This document shows, one piece after another, positions 44,191 through 53,361 of a stretch of 64,000 nucleotides of DNA (its first letter is position 1; every line of letters begins with the position of its first letter). This stretch comes from JALHNI01 sp044226365 (GTDB lineage Bacteria; Acidobacteriota; Terriglobia; Bryobacterales; Bryobacteraceae). Position numbers and translations under genes: made by a program. The notes beneath the pieces were generated by a model. It had not been told where the DNA came from and made no database searches. It saw nothing but the letters and a program-made list of their open reading frames with translations. The DNA is taken from contig JBGAHE010000011.1 of the NCBI GenBank assembly GCA_044226365.1, forward strand, positions 1 through 64,000, in the 5' to 3' direction.

Positions 44191-47100
44191 TAGAAGCCGA
44201 TCCTCAGGCCGAACCGGAACAGGCGCTCGTCGATGCCCTCTTTGGCCCGCGCCGTGGCGCCAATCGTCGTCACTTCCATATAGCCGCCCAGGCTCCGGAT
44301 GCTGCCATCAGGATTCAGAATCATGTTGGACACATTGTTGCCCGGATTGCCGAAGTGCGGCGTGTTGCTCAGGTTGAAGCCTTCGGCGCGGAACTGGATG
44401 GTGACCCGTTCCGTAGCACGGAAGGTGCGGAAGATGCCGCCGTCCACCCCGATGTAGCCCGGGCCGCGCAGCAGGTTGAAGCCCGCCGTACCGAAGCGCG
44501 CACCCGTTACCGGCGCAAACGCCAGCGGGTCGAAGTAGGCCGACCCGGAACCGATGCCGCCCAGTTTCTGCACTTCCGCCTTCACCAGATCGGCCCGCTG
44601 CGTGTTGCCGGGGGCATCGAGCGACGTCGCGGCCGAGGTCACCGAAAACGGCAAGCCAGAGAAGGCACTGAACACCGAGTTCACCTGCCAGCCGCCGAAG
44701 ATCGCCGAACCCAGTCCGCCGCCGCTCAAGTACCGGCGCCCCTTACCGAAGGGCAGTTCCGCCAGCGCCGTCACCTGCAGGTTGTGCGTGCGATCGTAGC
44801 CCGTCACCGACCGGTTCAACCGGTTGTACTCCGGAATCTGAATCGCCGGCGAGCCATCGCTATCGTCGTTGCAGCAGAGACCCTGCGCCTTGGACCAGGT
44901 GTAGGACGTGCCGATCTGCACGCCGCGCGAGAACGCCCGCGACAGTTGCGCCTGCATCGCGTCATAGCGGCCGGTGCCGATCGGCGCCACCACCTGCGTC
45001 GAAGTCGTACGGCCGAACGGAGCAAACAGCGGACGGCTGGCGTTGCCGCCGCCCGGCCGCCCCACGTTGTAATCGATCAAGCCCAGCTGCCGCGTCTGCC
45101 GCGTGGCCACATAGCCCACCTGACCCGTGAAGTTGCCGAACAGCCGCCGCTGGACCGTGAAGTTCCACGCCTGCAGATACCCGCGCGGCATGTCCTTGGG
45201 AACGGTTCGCGTCGTGAACGCCGCGGGCACCGTCACCAGGCCATTGCCCAGATCGGGAGGAGTCAACGCCGGAATGCCTTGCTGCAACGTCCGCGCCGGC
45301 AGATAGGCGTTGGCGCCATCGAGCGTCAGCGCCACCAGCGTCGGATAGTTGGTCACCATCGGCCGCGCCAGCGAGTACGGATCGTTTGTGATGCCGTAGC
45401 CCGCGCGAATCACCGTCTTCTCCGAGAAGCGATAGGCCAAACCAAATCGCGGCCCAAAGCCGCCGCGCGAAGGACGAATGCCGCAATCGAGCGGCTGATT
45501 GCCCACGCCGCAAATCATCATCTGGTTGGTGGCGAGGTCATAGTTCTCAATGCCGCGATCGGCGCGGGTCGGCACCGGGAAGTACTCCCAGCGCAAGCCC
45601 ATCGAGATCGTCAGGCGCCGTGTGGCTTGCCACTGGTCGCGCAGGTAGAGGCCGTAAATCGAAGCGCGCGTGGTGATCTCGTCGGGCACCTGCAACATCT
45701 TTTGGATGCGCGTCGGCGAACCCAGCAGGAAGTCGCCCCACGAGTTGAAGACGTTCGGCGACGGGCCGTTGCGAATGTTGGTGACGCCGCCCGTGAAGGA
45801 GAAGCCGCCCGGCGCCCCGCCGCCCGCCCCGCCCAGTTCGTGCTGAATGCGGTTCATGTGCTGGCGCGAGACGTCCACGCCGAAACGGATGTTGTGGCTG
45901 CCCTTGGTGAGATTGCCGTTGGTGGCCATCTGCCAGGCCGGATCGTGCCAGATAATCGGCCAGTTGGTGAACGGCAAGCCGAGCGTTGTCAGGCTGGTGA
46001 TGGCGAAGTTCGGCCAACCGCCTTGATAGCGCCGCGGACCATTGGTGCCTGGAATCCCCAGAAAGTCGAGACCCAGCTTCTCGTCCAGGCGGATCTGCTC
46101 CGAGTTCGTGTCGAGCAGGTTGAAGCCGAAGTTGCCGTCGATGAGGAACGACGGATTGAAAACGTAGGTGCCGGCGACGCTTAAGCTGTGCGTTTTGCCG
46201 GTCGCAAGGCCGGCAAAGCCCGACGCGCTGTTCGTCATCGGGCCGCCCAATTGGCCGAAGATCGGCGGGCTATCCATCTTGTAGTTCAGCAGGCCGTAAC
46301 GGCTGTACAGGAAGAGCTTGGACGACGGGTTCCAGTTCAGCTTCAGGTCCATCGTATTGCGATCGAAGGCGTACGGATCGCCCTTGAAGAAGTTGTTCGC
46401 CAACCGGTCGGTAAACGTCGGCGCCGGAATCAGGCCGGCGATCTTGAGCGCGATGGGGTCCTGCCGGGAGCGCGGAATCTGGTTGTTCGGAAAGGCCAGC
46501 CGCCCGGAGCCGTCGGTGATGCCGGTGGCGGGGTCGTAGATGGGGCGCGTCGAGCCCGAAAGGTCGCCCAGGATCATCGCCGCCGTGGGCACGCTGCCGA
46601 AGGAGGTGCCGGTTTGGCGGTCGCGCGTGCCTTCGAACGAGAAGAAGTAGAACAGCTTGTCCTTGACGATCGGCCCGCCGATGGTGCCACCGAACTGGTT
46701 CATGATCGACTTGGGATTGCGTTCGCCGGCCGGCAGAAAGAACGGCTTGGCCTTGGTGACGTTGTTGTTGTGATACTCAAAACCCGAGCCATGCAATTGG
46801 TTGGTGCCGCTCTTCACCTGCAGGTTGATCGCCGCCCCGCCCGCCATGCCTTGTTCGGCGTCGAAGCTGTTAGTAGCCACGTTCACGTTCTCGATGGCTT
46901 CGAGCGCCGGCACATAGGTGGTCAGATGCGGCAGCCACACGCCGTTGGTCGTCACGCCGTCGATGCGCATGTTATTGCCGTAACGGCTGCTGCCATTGAC
47001 GTTGAAGGCCAGCGAGCGCGCCGGATTCGCGGCAATGCTGTTGGTTTGCCCGGCCGGCGAGAAGCCCGGCAGCGTGCTCAGCAAATGCTGGAAGTTGCGG

Positions 47101-47561
47101 CCCGGCGGCACGGGCAGATTGACCAGAGCGCGGGTACCGATTTCGGACTTCACCTCCGCCCGGTCCATTTGCATCGCGTTCACTGACGCATCCACCACCA
47201 CACTCTCGGCGACCTGCCCGACTTGCAGGGCTACGTCCAAGCGCAGCACGCCATTGATGCTCACCTCGAGCCCCTTGCGCTGCTGCTCCGCAAACCCGGA
47301 CTGCGTCACGCGAAGTTCATAGGGACCGCTGGGCACGTTAGTAAACGAATAGGCGCCCGTCTCGGCCGCTTGCGCCGTCCGCGTCTGATTCGTTGCCGTA
47401 TTCAGCAAGGTCACCGTGGCTCCGGCTACCGCCGCGCCGGACGAGTCCGTGATGTTCCCCACCACCGAACCATAGAGCACCTGCGCCGCGAGCCGCGCCG
47501 GTGCCGTCACGCTCATGAGCAGCACGCTGGCCAGGGCCAGGAAAAGACAATGACGCCGCAT
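44190..47561 (-). CDS. TonB-dependent receptor, Oar-like, paired with glycosidase
   Basis: About 1123 residues from the ATG at 47561, which has a strong AGGAGGT 7 nt upstream and a signal peptide (CLFLALASVLLMSVTAPARLAAQ). A carboxypeptidase-regulatory beta domain (about 28-110; GNITDSSGAAVAGATVTLL) is followed by the plug (NMRIDGVTTNGVWLPHLTTY) and a long barrel ending RLFRFGLRIGF with terminal Phe. It is translationally joined to the beta-propeller protein. The promoter region holds one of two copies of an IclR-type palindrome, suggesting co-regulation with the symporter/aldolase and epimerase genes downstream on the map. Confidence 0.9.
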   Translation of the reverse strand: MRRHCLFLALASVLLMSVTAPARLAAQVLYGSVVGNITDSSGAAVAGATVTLLNTATNQTRTAQAAETGAYSFTNVPSGPYELRVTQSGFAEQQRKGLEVSINGVLRLDVALQVGQVAESVVVDASVNAMQMDRAEVKSEIGTRALVNLPVPPGRNFQHLLSTLPGFSPAGQTNSIAANPARSLAFNVNGSSRYGNNMRIDGVTTNGVWLPHLTTYVPALEAIENVNVATNSFDAEQGMAGGAAINLQVKSGTNQLHGSGFEYHNNNVTKAKPFFLPAGERNPKSIMNQFGGTIGGPIVKDKLFYFFSFEGTRDRQTGTSFGSVPTAAMILGDLSGSTRPIYDPATGITDGSGRLAFPNNQIPRSRQDPIALKIAGLIPAPTFTDRLANNFFKGDPYAFDRNTMDLKLNWNPSSKLFLYSRYGLLNYKMDSPPIFGQLGGPMTNSASGFAGLATGKTHSLSVAGTYVFNPSFLIDGNFGFNLLDTNSEQIRLDEKLGLDFLGIPGTNGPRRYQGGWPNFAITSLTTLGLPFTNWPIIWHDPAWQMATNGNLTKGSHNIRFGVDVSRQHMNRIQHELGGAGGGAPGGFSFTGGVTNIRNGPSPNVFNSWGDFLLGSPTRIQKMLQVPDEITTRASIYGLYLRDQWQATRRLTISMGLRWEYFPVPTRADRGIENYDLATNQMMICGVGNQPLDCGIRPSRGGFGPRFGLAYRFSEKTVIRAGYGITNDPYSLARPMVTNYPTLVALTLDGANAYLPARTLQQGIPALTPPDLGNGLVTVPAAFTTRTVPKDMPRGYLQAWNFTVQRRLFGNFTGQVGYVATRQTRQLGLIDYNVGRPGGGNASRPLFAPFGRTTSTQVVAPIGTGRYDAMQAQLSRAFSRGVQIGTSYTWSKAQGLCCNDDSDGSPAIQIPEYNRLNRSVTGYDRTHNLQVTALAELPFGKGRRYLSGGGLGSAIFGGWQVNSVFSAFSGLPFSVTSAATSLDAPGNTQRADLVKAEVQKLGGIGSGSAYFDPLAFAPVTGARFGTAGFNLLRGPGYIGVDGGIFRTFRATERVTIQFRAEGFNLSNTPHFGNPGNNVSNMILNPDGSIRSLGGYMEVTTIGATARAKEGIDERLFRFGLRIGF

Positions 47562-47597
47562 AAACAAGACCTCCTGCTGATTTGTCATGACAATGGT

Positions 47598-47613
47598 GTG
47601 CGAACCGTCGCAC
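47598..47613. promoter_or_regulatory. Inverted repeat upstream of the TonB receptor
   Basis: GTGCGA (47598-47603) and TCGCAC (47608-47613) are exact inverted copies around ACCG. It lies about 37-52 bp before the receptor start codon, where an operator or transcript-leader hairpin could act. The binding protein is unknown. Confidence 0.4.
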
Positions 47614-47626
47614 GTTTTCCAGCTCT

Positions 47627-47643
47627 GTCCCACATAGCGGGAT
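47627..47643. promoter_or_regulatory. IclR-type operator, copy 1
   Basis: GTCCCACATAGCGGGAT is an imperfect palindrome (5 of 7 arm positions pair) that matches the copy at 50201-50217 at 14 of 17 positions. It sits between the aldolase stop and the TonB receptor promoter region. An IclR regulator is encoded in the same island. Confidence 0.55.
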
Positions 47644-47646
47644 AAC

Positions 47647-48462
47647 CTACGGCTGGACCGGCTCCGCCTGGCGCTCGGCTATCAACTTCCGGTGCTGCGC
47701 ATGGACAGCCTTCAGGTGTTCCCGCACCGCAAACATGTCCGAAGCGCAGAGGATCAGTTGCGCGCCGCAATCGAGCGCATCGTCGATCAAACCGGGGTGA
47801 GCGGTGGCCACCGCGGCAATCTTGCCCTGCTCGCGAATGGTCTCGATCGCCGAGCGATAGAGACGACGGAAGGCCGGGTTGCCGAAGTCGAGCGGCATGC
47901 CAGCCGAGATCGACAAGTCCGCCGGCCCCACCAACGCGCCTTCGATCCCCGGCACGCTGACGATCTCCGCGCAGCAGCGCACGCCTTCCATGCTTTCGAT
48001 CTGCGGGAAGAGGTAGGTCTCTTCGTTCGCCGCGGCCATGGTCTCCAGGCGCGAGTGCAGCGCGTACTTCATGCCGCGCGTGGCGCCGTTGTAGCCGCGT
48101 TCGCCCAGCGGAGCGAATTTGCCCCACTGCACGATCTGCCGCGCCATCCCGGCGGACTCCACCATCGGAATCACCACAAAACGCGCGCCCATCTCCAAGG
48201 CCGGCAGAATCGCATCCCGCGACGCGCCCGCCACGCGCAGCAACGGCAGCGCCCCGCTGGCATCGCAGGCAATGCAGAACGCCTCAATCTCGCGCGGGGA
48301 GCGGCGATAGTGTTCGAGGTCCAACCAGACCACGTCGTAGCCCACCTGTCCCGCCATTTCCACGAAGGCGGGCACGGCGCTATCGAGCGCGCAGCCCAGC
48401 AGCACCGGCTGGCGGTCTAAGATCTCCTTGAGCGGCCGGGCCTTCAGTTCCGCCATGTTCAT
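47647..48462 (-). CDS. HpcH/HpaI-family aldolase
   Basis: About 270 residues, a (beta/alpha)8 metal-dependent class II aldolase. Signature elements are YDVVWLDLEHYRRSP, LLRVAG, QIESMEG with the metal-binding Glu, and EGALVGPADLSISAG with the metal Asp and the substrate Gly-Pro. Members cleave 4-hydroxy-2-oxo acids or 2-keto-3-deoxy sugar acids to pyruvate plus an aldehyde. The ATG at 48462 overlaps the stop of a 58-residue gene by 4 bp (ATGA); a second ATG at 48456 is better spaced (9 nt) from GAGGAGG and could be the true start. Together with an SSS symporter and an AGE epimerase it suggests sugar-acid catabolism. Confidence 0.85.
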   Translation of the reverse strand: MNMAELKARPLKEILDRQPVLLGCALDSAVPAFVEMAGQVGYDVVWLDLEHYRRSPREIEAFCIACDASGALPLLRVAGASRDAILPALEMGARFVVIPMVESAGMARQIVQWGKFAPLGERGYNGATRGMKYALHSRLETMAAANEETYLFPQIESMEGVRCCAEIVSVPGIEGALVGPADLSISAGMPLDFGNPAFRRLYRSAIETIREQGKIAAVATAHPGLIDDALDCGAQLILCASDMFAVREHLKAVHAQHRKLIAERQAEPVQP

Positions 48463-48635
48463 TGGCCTCCTCGCAGCCATGCACAAATCGCCATCAATCC
48501 TCCATGCAATAGGGCGGAAACGCCACACGCCGCCACGAATCCCACCACCGCTTCCTGGCCCGGCCAGGGCATTTCCCAATCGCGATGCCGCATCAACCGG
48601 CGATACAGTTCGCCACCCGTTCGGGGATCACGCAT
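48459..48635 (-). CDS. Small single-pass membrane protein (58 residues) between symporter and aldolase
   Basis: A short frame lying exactly between the symporter and aldolase genes. Its ATG overlaps the symporter stop by 8 bp and is preceded by GAGGT at good spacing; its TGA overlaps the aldolase ATG by 4 bp. The product starts with a polar stretch (MRDPRTGGELYRRLMRHRDW), then EMPWPGQ and one hydrophobic helix (AVVGFVAACGVSALLHGGLM), then a short tail ending WLRGGQ. Tight overlap on both sides strongly suggests it is translated. It may be an accessory subunit of the symporter; no family recognised. Confidence 0.6.
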   Translation of the reverse strand: MRDPRTGGELYRRLMRHRDWEMPWPGQEAVVGFVAACGVSALLHGGLMAICAWLRGGQ

Positions 48636-50145
48636 GCGCTACCTCGGGCGGCTGCGGCAGACGCGGCAGCACCTCAGCCAACTCGGCATCCCGCTCCACC
48701 GGCGTCCAGATGGTGGCGTAGAACCGGTCCAACCGCCATTCGGGTTCGCGCGGCGTCAGACAACTCACCACCACGCCCGCCACAATCCCGCTGCCCAGAT
48801 AGAGCGTGATCAGGTAAGGCAGCATCACATCGTTCCGCCAGCCCAGCCCCCAGTAGCCATACATCCACGTCGCCGCCGCGGCGATGAAGCTGGCCCAGGC
48901 ACCATAGCGGTTCGCGCGACGCCACCACAGGCCCAGCCAGAAAGCGATGCCAATCAGCGGCACGATGTTCCACATCAGCCGGATGGCGGTGGGCACGTCG
49001 CCCATCGCCCACGCAAAGCCGATGCTGCCGGCCACAAAGACGACGGTGAACAGCCGGCTCACCAGCAGTTCGCGGCCGGGAGAGAGCGTGCGGCCGGTAG
49101 CCTGCAGAATGTTGCGCGTAAACAGCGCGGCCGAACCCACCGACATCACAGCGCCGTTATCCATCACCGACGCCATGATGCAGGCGATCATCAAACCGGC
49201 AAAGCCGGCGGGCAGCAGGTCGCGAACCAGCGCGCCGAAGACGTGGTCACCTTCGTAGCGTCCAGGGCCATAGATGCCGATGGCGAGCACCCCGGCCAGC
49301 GCCCAGGCCACCGTGCAGACCCGCTTCAGCGTGACGCCCACACAGAAGCCGATGCGGTTATCGAGTTCCGTGCGCCCCGCCGCGTTGTTGCTCATGATGT
49401 GGGGCTGCGCCACCACGCTGAACATCTGATTCACGATGGTGGCCACGATCCAGAACAAGCCAATCTCGCCGGGCGCAATCAGCCGGAAGACCCGCTCGGG
49501 GTCGGGAATCGACGTACGCAAGCCCTCCATCCCGCCCAGCCGGTGCCAGGCGAACGGCAGCAGCAGAAAGCTCATCAGGATGGTGAGGCCGCCCTGCAGA
49601 AAGTCGTTCCAGATAGCCGCCACCACGCCACCCAGCAGGCCGTAGGCCAGAAACGCGAGCGTCATCAGCAGCATCGACGTCATCAACGAGACGGCGCCGC
49701 CGGTGAGCGCTTCGATCAGTTTGGCCGCGCCCAGCAGCGCCATCCCGAGATAGCCCCAGTTGATGACCAACCCCATGCAGGCGTAGAGGACGCCCAAGGA
49801 CCGACCGTAGCGCATCTCGAAGAAGTCCGCGGTCGTCATGCAGCGCGCGCGGCGGAACACCGGGCTCAGCAGCCAGAAGAAGGGGGTGTTGAAAACGAGA
49901 ATCCACTGATACCAGATGCCCGTCATGCCGAGCTTGTAGGATTGCCCGGCCACACCCACCGCGTTGTCCGCATGGGTGCCGGCGCCAAAGGCGTACATGA
50001 TCATCATGGCCTTGCCGAACCGGCGGCCGCCCATGTAATAGTCGTCCGCGTTCGCCACGCGACGCCGCGCCAACCAGCCGATCCCCAGCACAACCGCCAG
50101 ATACAGGCCAACAATCGCGAAATCAAGGGGCGTCAGGATCCACAT
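48628..50145 (-). CDS. Sodium:solute symporter (SSS family)
   Basis: About 505 residues from the ATG at 50145, where the first membrane helix begins (LDFAIVGLYLAVVLGIGWLA). Some 13 hydrophobic segments follow the LeuT-like fold, with the family blocks NADDYYMGGRRFGKAMMIMY, GLLGGVVAAIWNDFLQGG and the AFAGLMIACIMASVMDNGA-like region (here FAGLMIACIMASVMDNG). Sodium-driven uptake of a sugar, sugar acid or amino acid is expected. The C-terminal tail beyond residue 460 is cytosolic. It is first of three overlapping genes (symporter, 58-residue protein, aldolase) and divergent from the C45 gene across a 113-bp region carrying an IclR-type palindrome. Confidence 0.88.
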   Translation of the reverse strand: MWILTPLDFAIVGLYLAVVLGIGWLARRRVANADDYYMGGRRFGKAMMIMYAFGAGTHADNAVGVAGQSYKLGMTGIWYQWILVFNTPFFWLLSPVFRRARCMTTADFFEMRYGRSLGVLYACMGLVINWGYLGMALLGAAKLIEALTGGAVSLMTSMLLMTLAFLAYGLLGGVVAAIWNDFLQGGLTILMSFLLLPFAWHRLGGMEGLRTSIPDPERVFRLIAPGEIGLFWIVATIVNQMFSVVAQPHIMSNNAAGRTELDNRIGFCVGVTLKRVCTVAWALAGVLAIGIYGPGRYEGDHVFGALVRDLLPAGFAGLMIACIMASVMDNGAVMSVGSAALFTRNILQATGRTLSPGRELLVSRLFTVVFVAGSIGFAWAMGDVPTAIRLMWNIVPLIGIAFWLGLWWRRANRYGAWASFIAAAATWMYGYWGLGWRNDVMLPYLITLYLGSGIVAGVVVSCLTPREPEWRLDRFYATIWTPVERDAELAEVLPRLPQPPEVAHA

Positions 50146-50200
50146 AAACTGCCAGCGGACTGCCCCAGCATAAACGCCGTCCGAAGGAACGTCGCTACCT

Positions 50201-50217
50201 GTCCCGCATAGCGGAAC
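50201..50217. promoter_or_regulatory. IclR-type operator, copy 2
   Basis: GTCCCGCATAGCGGAAC: arms GTCCCGC and GCGGAAC pair at 6 of 7 positions around ATA. The core resembles TTCCGC...GCGGAA palindromes known for IclR-family proteins. It lies between the divergent symporter and C45-IclR-epimerase genes, so a single bound regulator could control both directions. Confidence 0.6.
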
Positions 50218-50258
50218 GGAGCAGCCGCGCACCAGCCGGCCGGTATACTACTGGAGCA

Positions 50259-51368
50259 ATGAACCGTCGAGGCTTCCTGCTCACTTCCTCGATGCCGCTC
50301 GGCTCGGCCGGGCCGCTGCTCGCGCAGCCGCGCGTGCCGCCGGTGCACCGCTTCTCCGGTTCGTTCCACGAAATCGGCGAGCAGCAGGGCCGGGCGTTGG
50401 CGCGCGAGATCCGCGCCGAAGCAGCCCCGGCGCTCCGCCAGCTTGGCGCCGCCTGGAAGCTGACCGAAGCCGCCACGCTGGCCAAGGTGGTCTCGCGCTA
50501 TGAAGGCCTCTACCGCGAGCTGGTGCCGAACGCCGTAGCCGAGATCGAAGGCATCGCCCAAGGCGCGCGCCTCTCGTTTCCGCACGCGTTCTTCGCCGGC
50601 ATTCGCGACCTGCTGCCGGCGCAGGACGGCTGCACGGCCGTGGTGTGCCCCGGGGCGCGGACCGCCAGCGGCTATCCGCTCATCGGCCAGACCAAGGACA
50701 CCACCGCCCCGCTCGAACGCTATCAGTTGTTCCGCACCAAAGAGTCGTCCGGCTTCCGGGCCATCTCGCTCGCCTATCCCGGCTGGATCGGCAACATCTC
50801 GCTGAATTCACACGGCGTCTCCTGGACGGGCAACAGTCTTTATGGCCCGGAGGCGCGCGGTAAGGTCTATCCGGCGAGCCTGATGAAGCGGCTTTTCTAC
50901 GAAACGCGCGACCTGAAGTCCGTGCTCGACAAAGTGCGCGGCATGCGTTTCGGCAATGGCTGCTTCTGCGCGGCGGACCGTCACGGCACCGCCTTCGTGA
51001 TGGAGTGGGTGGCCGGTGAATGCGACCTGCGCGAGATCCGCCAAAGCTACGGCCATGCCAACAACATCCTGGGGCAAGCCCGCGCGCGCGAAACGGCTCT
51101 GGCGTCCAATGCCAATTCCCGCCTGCGCCAGGAGCGCATCGATGCGCTGCTGGCCGCCCAGACCACACCCGCGACCGCGGACGACTTCGAGCGCTGGTTC
51201 ACGGACCACGAGCATCACCCGCGCTCCATCTGCCGCCACCGGAACCCCGAAAGCGACGAGGTGACCACCTCCGCCTTTATTGCCGACCTGGGCCGGCGGG
51301 AACTGCGCGTGGCACTCGGCAATCCTTGCCAAACCCGTTTCATCGCGCACCGCATCGAGGAGATCTGA
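50259..51368 (+). CDS. C45-type (acyl-CoA:6-APA acyltransferase-like) Ntn hydrolase, exported
   Basis: A 369-residue protein with a Tat-like signal (NRRGFLLTSSMPLGSAGPLLA). The C45 features are visible: the N-terminal helix pair with HEIGEQQGRALA, then QDGCTAVVC, where the Cys is the expected catalytic nucleophile exposed by autocleavage. QTKDTT, GWIGNISLNSHGVSWTGNSL and AHNNILGQ-like HANNILGQ in the C-terminal half follow. Members deacylate or transfer acyl groups on amides. It is the first of three genes with the IclR regulator (2 nt apart) and the AGE epimerase, suggesting it acts on an amidated or acylated sugar. Confidence 0.8.
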   Translation: MNRRGFLLTSSMPLGSAGPLLAQPRVPPVHRFSGSFHEIGEQQGRALAREIRAEAAPALRQLGAAWKLTEAATLAKVVSRYEGLYRELVPNAVAEIEGIAQGARLSFPHAFFAGIRDLLPAQDGCTAVVCPGARTASGYPLIGQTKDTTAPLERYQLFRTKESSGFRAISLAYPGWIGNISLNSHGVSWTGNSLYGPEARGKVYPASLMKRLFYETRDLKSVLDKVRGMRFGNGCFCAADRHGTAFVMEWVAGECDLREIRQSYGHANNILGQARARETALASNANSRLRQERIDALLAAQTTPATADDFERWFTDHEHHPRSICRHRNPESDEVTTSAFIADLGRRELRVALGNPCQTRFIAHRIEEI

Positions 51369-51370
51369 AG

Positions 51371-52168
51371 ATGGCGACTGTCCGCGTCCTGCCTGATCAA
51401 GCCGCGCTCGACGACCGAGCGGATTCGACGCTCTCTTCGCTGCTGAAGGCGCTCGAACTCCTCTGCAGCTTTTCCACGGAGCGGCCCGAATGGGGCGTTA
51501 CCGAGTTGGCCGCGTATCTCGGCCTTTCGAAGAGCACGGCCCATCGGATTCTGACCACTTGCGAGCAGTTCCGCTTCGTCGAGCGCACCGAAAGCCGCCG
51601 TTACCGCCTGGGGTCGCGGGCCCTCGAACTCGGCAACATCTACCGTTTCGACCGACGGCTGCTGCTGGGCGCCGAGCCCGCGTTGCGCCGCCTGGCCGAA
51701 GCCACCCAATCCACCACGCATCTGGCGGAGCTCGACGGGCGCGAGATCTTCGAACTGATGCGCTGTTCGAGCCCCAAGTCGATTCTGTTTACCCCCGTGC
51801 CCGTGCTGCGGGCGGCGGCGCACGCCACAGCCACCGGCAAGGTATTGCTGGCCAACTGCGATCCGCCAACGCTGAACCGGATCCTGGGACGGCAGGTGCG
51901 GCTGAAGCGCTATACGCCGGCGACCATCTGCGATCCGGAGGAACTGAAGCAGCAACTGACCGAGGTGGCGCAACAGGGCTACGCCGTCTCCGACCAGGAA
52001 GCGACGCTCGGCTGCTGCTGCATTGCCGTGCCGCTGCGCAACCGGTTCGGCCGCGTGGTGGCGGCGGTGAGCATCTCGAACACCAGCGCCACCTTCGCCA
52101 CGCCCCACTTGCCCAAGTACCTTGGCCGGCTGTTCCAGACGGCGGAGGCCATCGGACGGGACTTCTGA
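51371..52168 (+). CDS. IclR-family transcriptional regulator
   Basis: A 265-residue regulator. Residues about 20-85 form the winged helix (LLKALELLCSF, WGVTELAAYLGLSKSTAHRILTTCEQFRFV). The C-terminal effector domain contains THLAELDGREIFEL, HATATGKVLLA and the conserved small-molecule pocket region GCCCIAVPLRN with FGRVVAAVSISN. It is in an operon with the C45 hydrolase before it and the AGE epimerase after it. The two related palindromes at 47627 and 50201 are its likely operators. The frame is open further upstream inside the C45 gene, but the ATG 2 nt after that gene's stop is the sensible start. Confidence 0.9.
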   Translation: MATVRVLPDQAALDDRADSTLSSLLKALELLCSFSTERPEWGVTELAAYLGLSKSTAHRILTTCEQFRFVERTESRRYRLGSRALELGNIYRFDRRLLLGAEPALRRLAEATQSTTHLAELDGREIFELMRCSSPKSILFTPVPVLRAAAHATATGKVLLANCDPPTLNRILGRQVRLKRYTPATICDPEELKQQLTEVAQQGYAVSDQEATLGCCCIAVPLRNRFGRVVAAVSISNTSATFATPHLPKYLGRLFQTAEAIGRDF

Positions 52169-52171
52169 TTG

Positions 52172-53323
52172 ATGAACCTGCCTCAGCTAGCGGCCGAAGC
52201 GCGCCGCGAATGTCTGGAGAACATTCTGCCGTGGTGGTTCCGCCACGCGGTCGACGAAGAGCGCGGCGGCGTCTTCTCGATGATCTCGGACGCCGGTGAG
52301 CGGCTCGGCACCGACAAGTTCGTGTGGAGCCAGGCGCGCTGGCTGTGGACCGTCAGCGCGGCCCATCAGCGCCTGGGCGCCCAGCCGCACCTGGCCCGCG
52401 CCGCCGAGCAAACGGCGCGCTTCCTGCTGCGGCATGGCCGCAGCGCCGATGGGCGCTGGCATTACCGGCTGGCCGCCGACGGCACCCCGGTGGAAGGCCC
52501 GCTCAGCATCTTCTCCGATTGCTTCGCCGTCTACGGCCTGAGCGAGTACTACCGTCTGTCGGGCGACCGCGAAGCGCTCGACGTGGCGGTGACCACGTTT
52601 GACTCCATCTGCCGGCGCGTGGAAGCTCCGGAGTTTCGCGAGATCGCGCCCTATGCCATGCGAGCTGGTCTGCGCCCGCACGGCGTCCAGATGATGCTGG
52701 TGGAGACCGCGAACGAGCTATCGGTGACGCTGGGCGGATCCGCCGAAATCGACGCCGTGGCTGCCCGCGCCACAGACCTGATCCTCGACCGTTTCGTCCA
52801 GCCAGAGAGCGGGCTGGTGGTGGAGTTTCTGGAACGCGACTTTACGCCGGCCGCGGCGCCGGAAGGCACGCTCGTGGTGCCCGGCCACGCCATTGAAGGC
52901 ATGTGGTTCCTGGCCCATTTCGCGCGGCGCACCGGCCGGGCGGACTTATTGCCCCGCATCGCCGAAGTGACCCTGCGGCACCTCGAGTATGGGTGGGATT
53001 CCGAGTTCGGGGGCTTGCTGCTGAACCGCGATCGGCAAGGGGGGACGCCGTATTTCCCGCACGGCGAGAAGAAGATCTGGTGGCCGCACTCGGAGGCGAT
53101 CTATACGCTCGCCCTGCTGCTGTCGCTCGATCCGGCCCGGGCGGAACTGGCGGATTGGCTGGAGCGGGTCCATGGCTGGACGTATGCTCACTTTCCGCAT
53201 CCCGACGGCGAATGGCGCCAACGGCTCGACCGCCGCGGCCAGCCGGTGACTGAGGTGATCGCCCTCCCGGTGAAAGACCCCTTCCACCTGCCCCGCGCGC
53301 TGATTCTGTTAAGCCAGCTGTAG
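52172..53323 (+). CDS. AGE-family (N-acylglucosamine 2-epimerase-like) epimerase/isomerase
   Basis: About 383 residues with an (alpha/alpha)6-barrel. Family signatures are ENILPWWFRHAVDEERGGVFSMI near the start, KFVWSQARWLWTVSAAH, RWHYRLAADG, GHAIEGMWFLAHFA and the C-terminal KIWWPHSEAIYTLALLL with its catalytic-type His. Members interconvert N-acyl sugars, mannose/fructose or cellobiose. The ATG begins 3 nt after the IclR stop. Combined with the aldolase and symporter this supports uptake and degradation of an amino- or keto-sugar; the exact substrate is not readable. Confidence 0.88.
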   Translation: MNLPQLAAEARRECLENILPWWFRHAVDEERGGVFSMISDAGERLGTDKFVWSQARWLWTVSAAHQRLGAQPHLARAAEQTARFLLRHGRSADGRWHYRLAADGTPVEGPLSIFSDCFAVYGLSEYYRLSGDREALDVAVTTFDSICRRVEAPEFREIAPYAMRAGLRPHGVQMMLVETANELSVTLGGSAEIDAVAARATDLILDRFVQPESGLVVEFLERDFTPAAAPEGTLVVPGHAIEGMWFLAHFARRTGRADLLPRIAEVTLRHLEYGWDSEFGGLLLNRDRQGGTPYFPHGEKKIWWPHSEAIYTLALLLSLDPARAELADWLERVHGWTYAHFPHPDGEWRQRLDRRGQPVTEVIALPVKDPFHLPRALILLSQL

Positions 53324-53361
53324 CCCGGAATCCGCGGCCCTTCGATTGCATTTGCCAAGGC

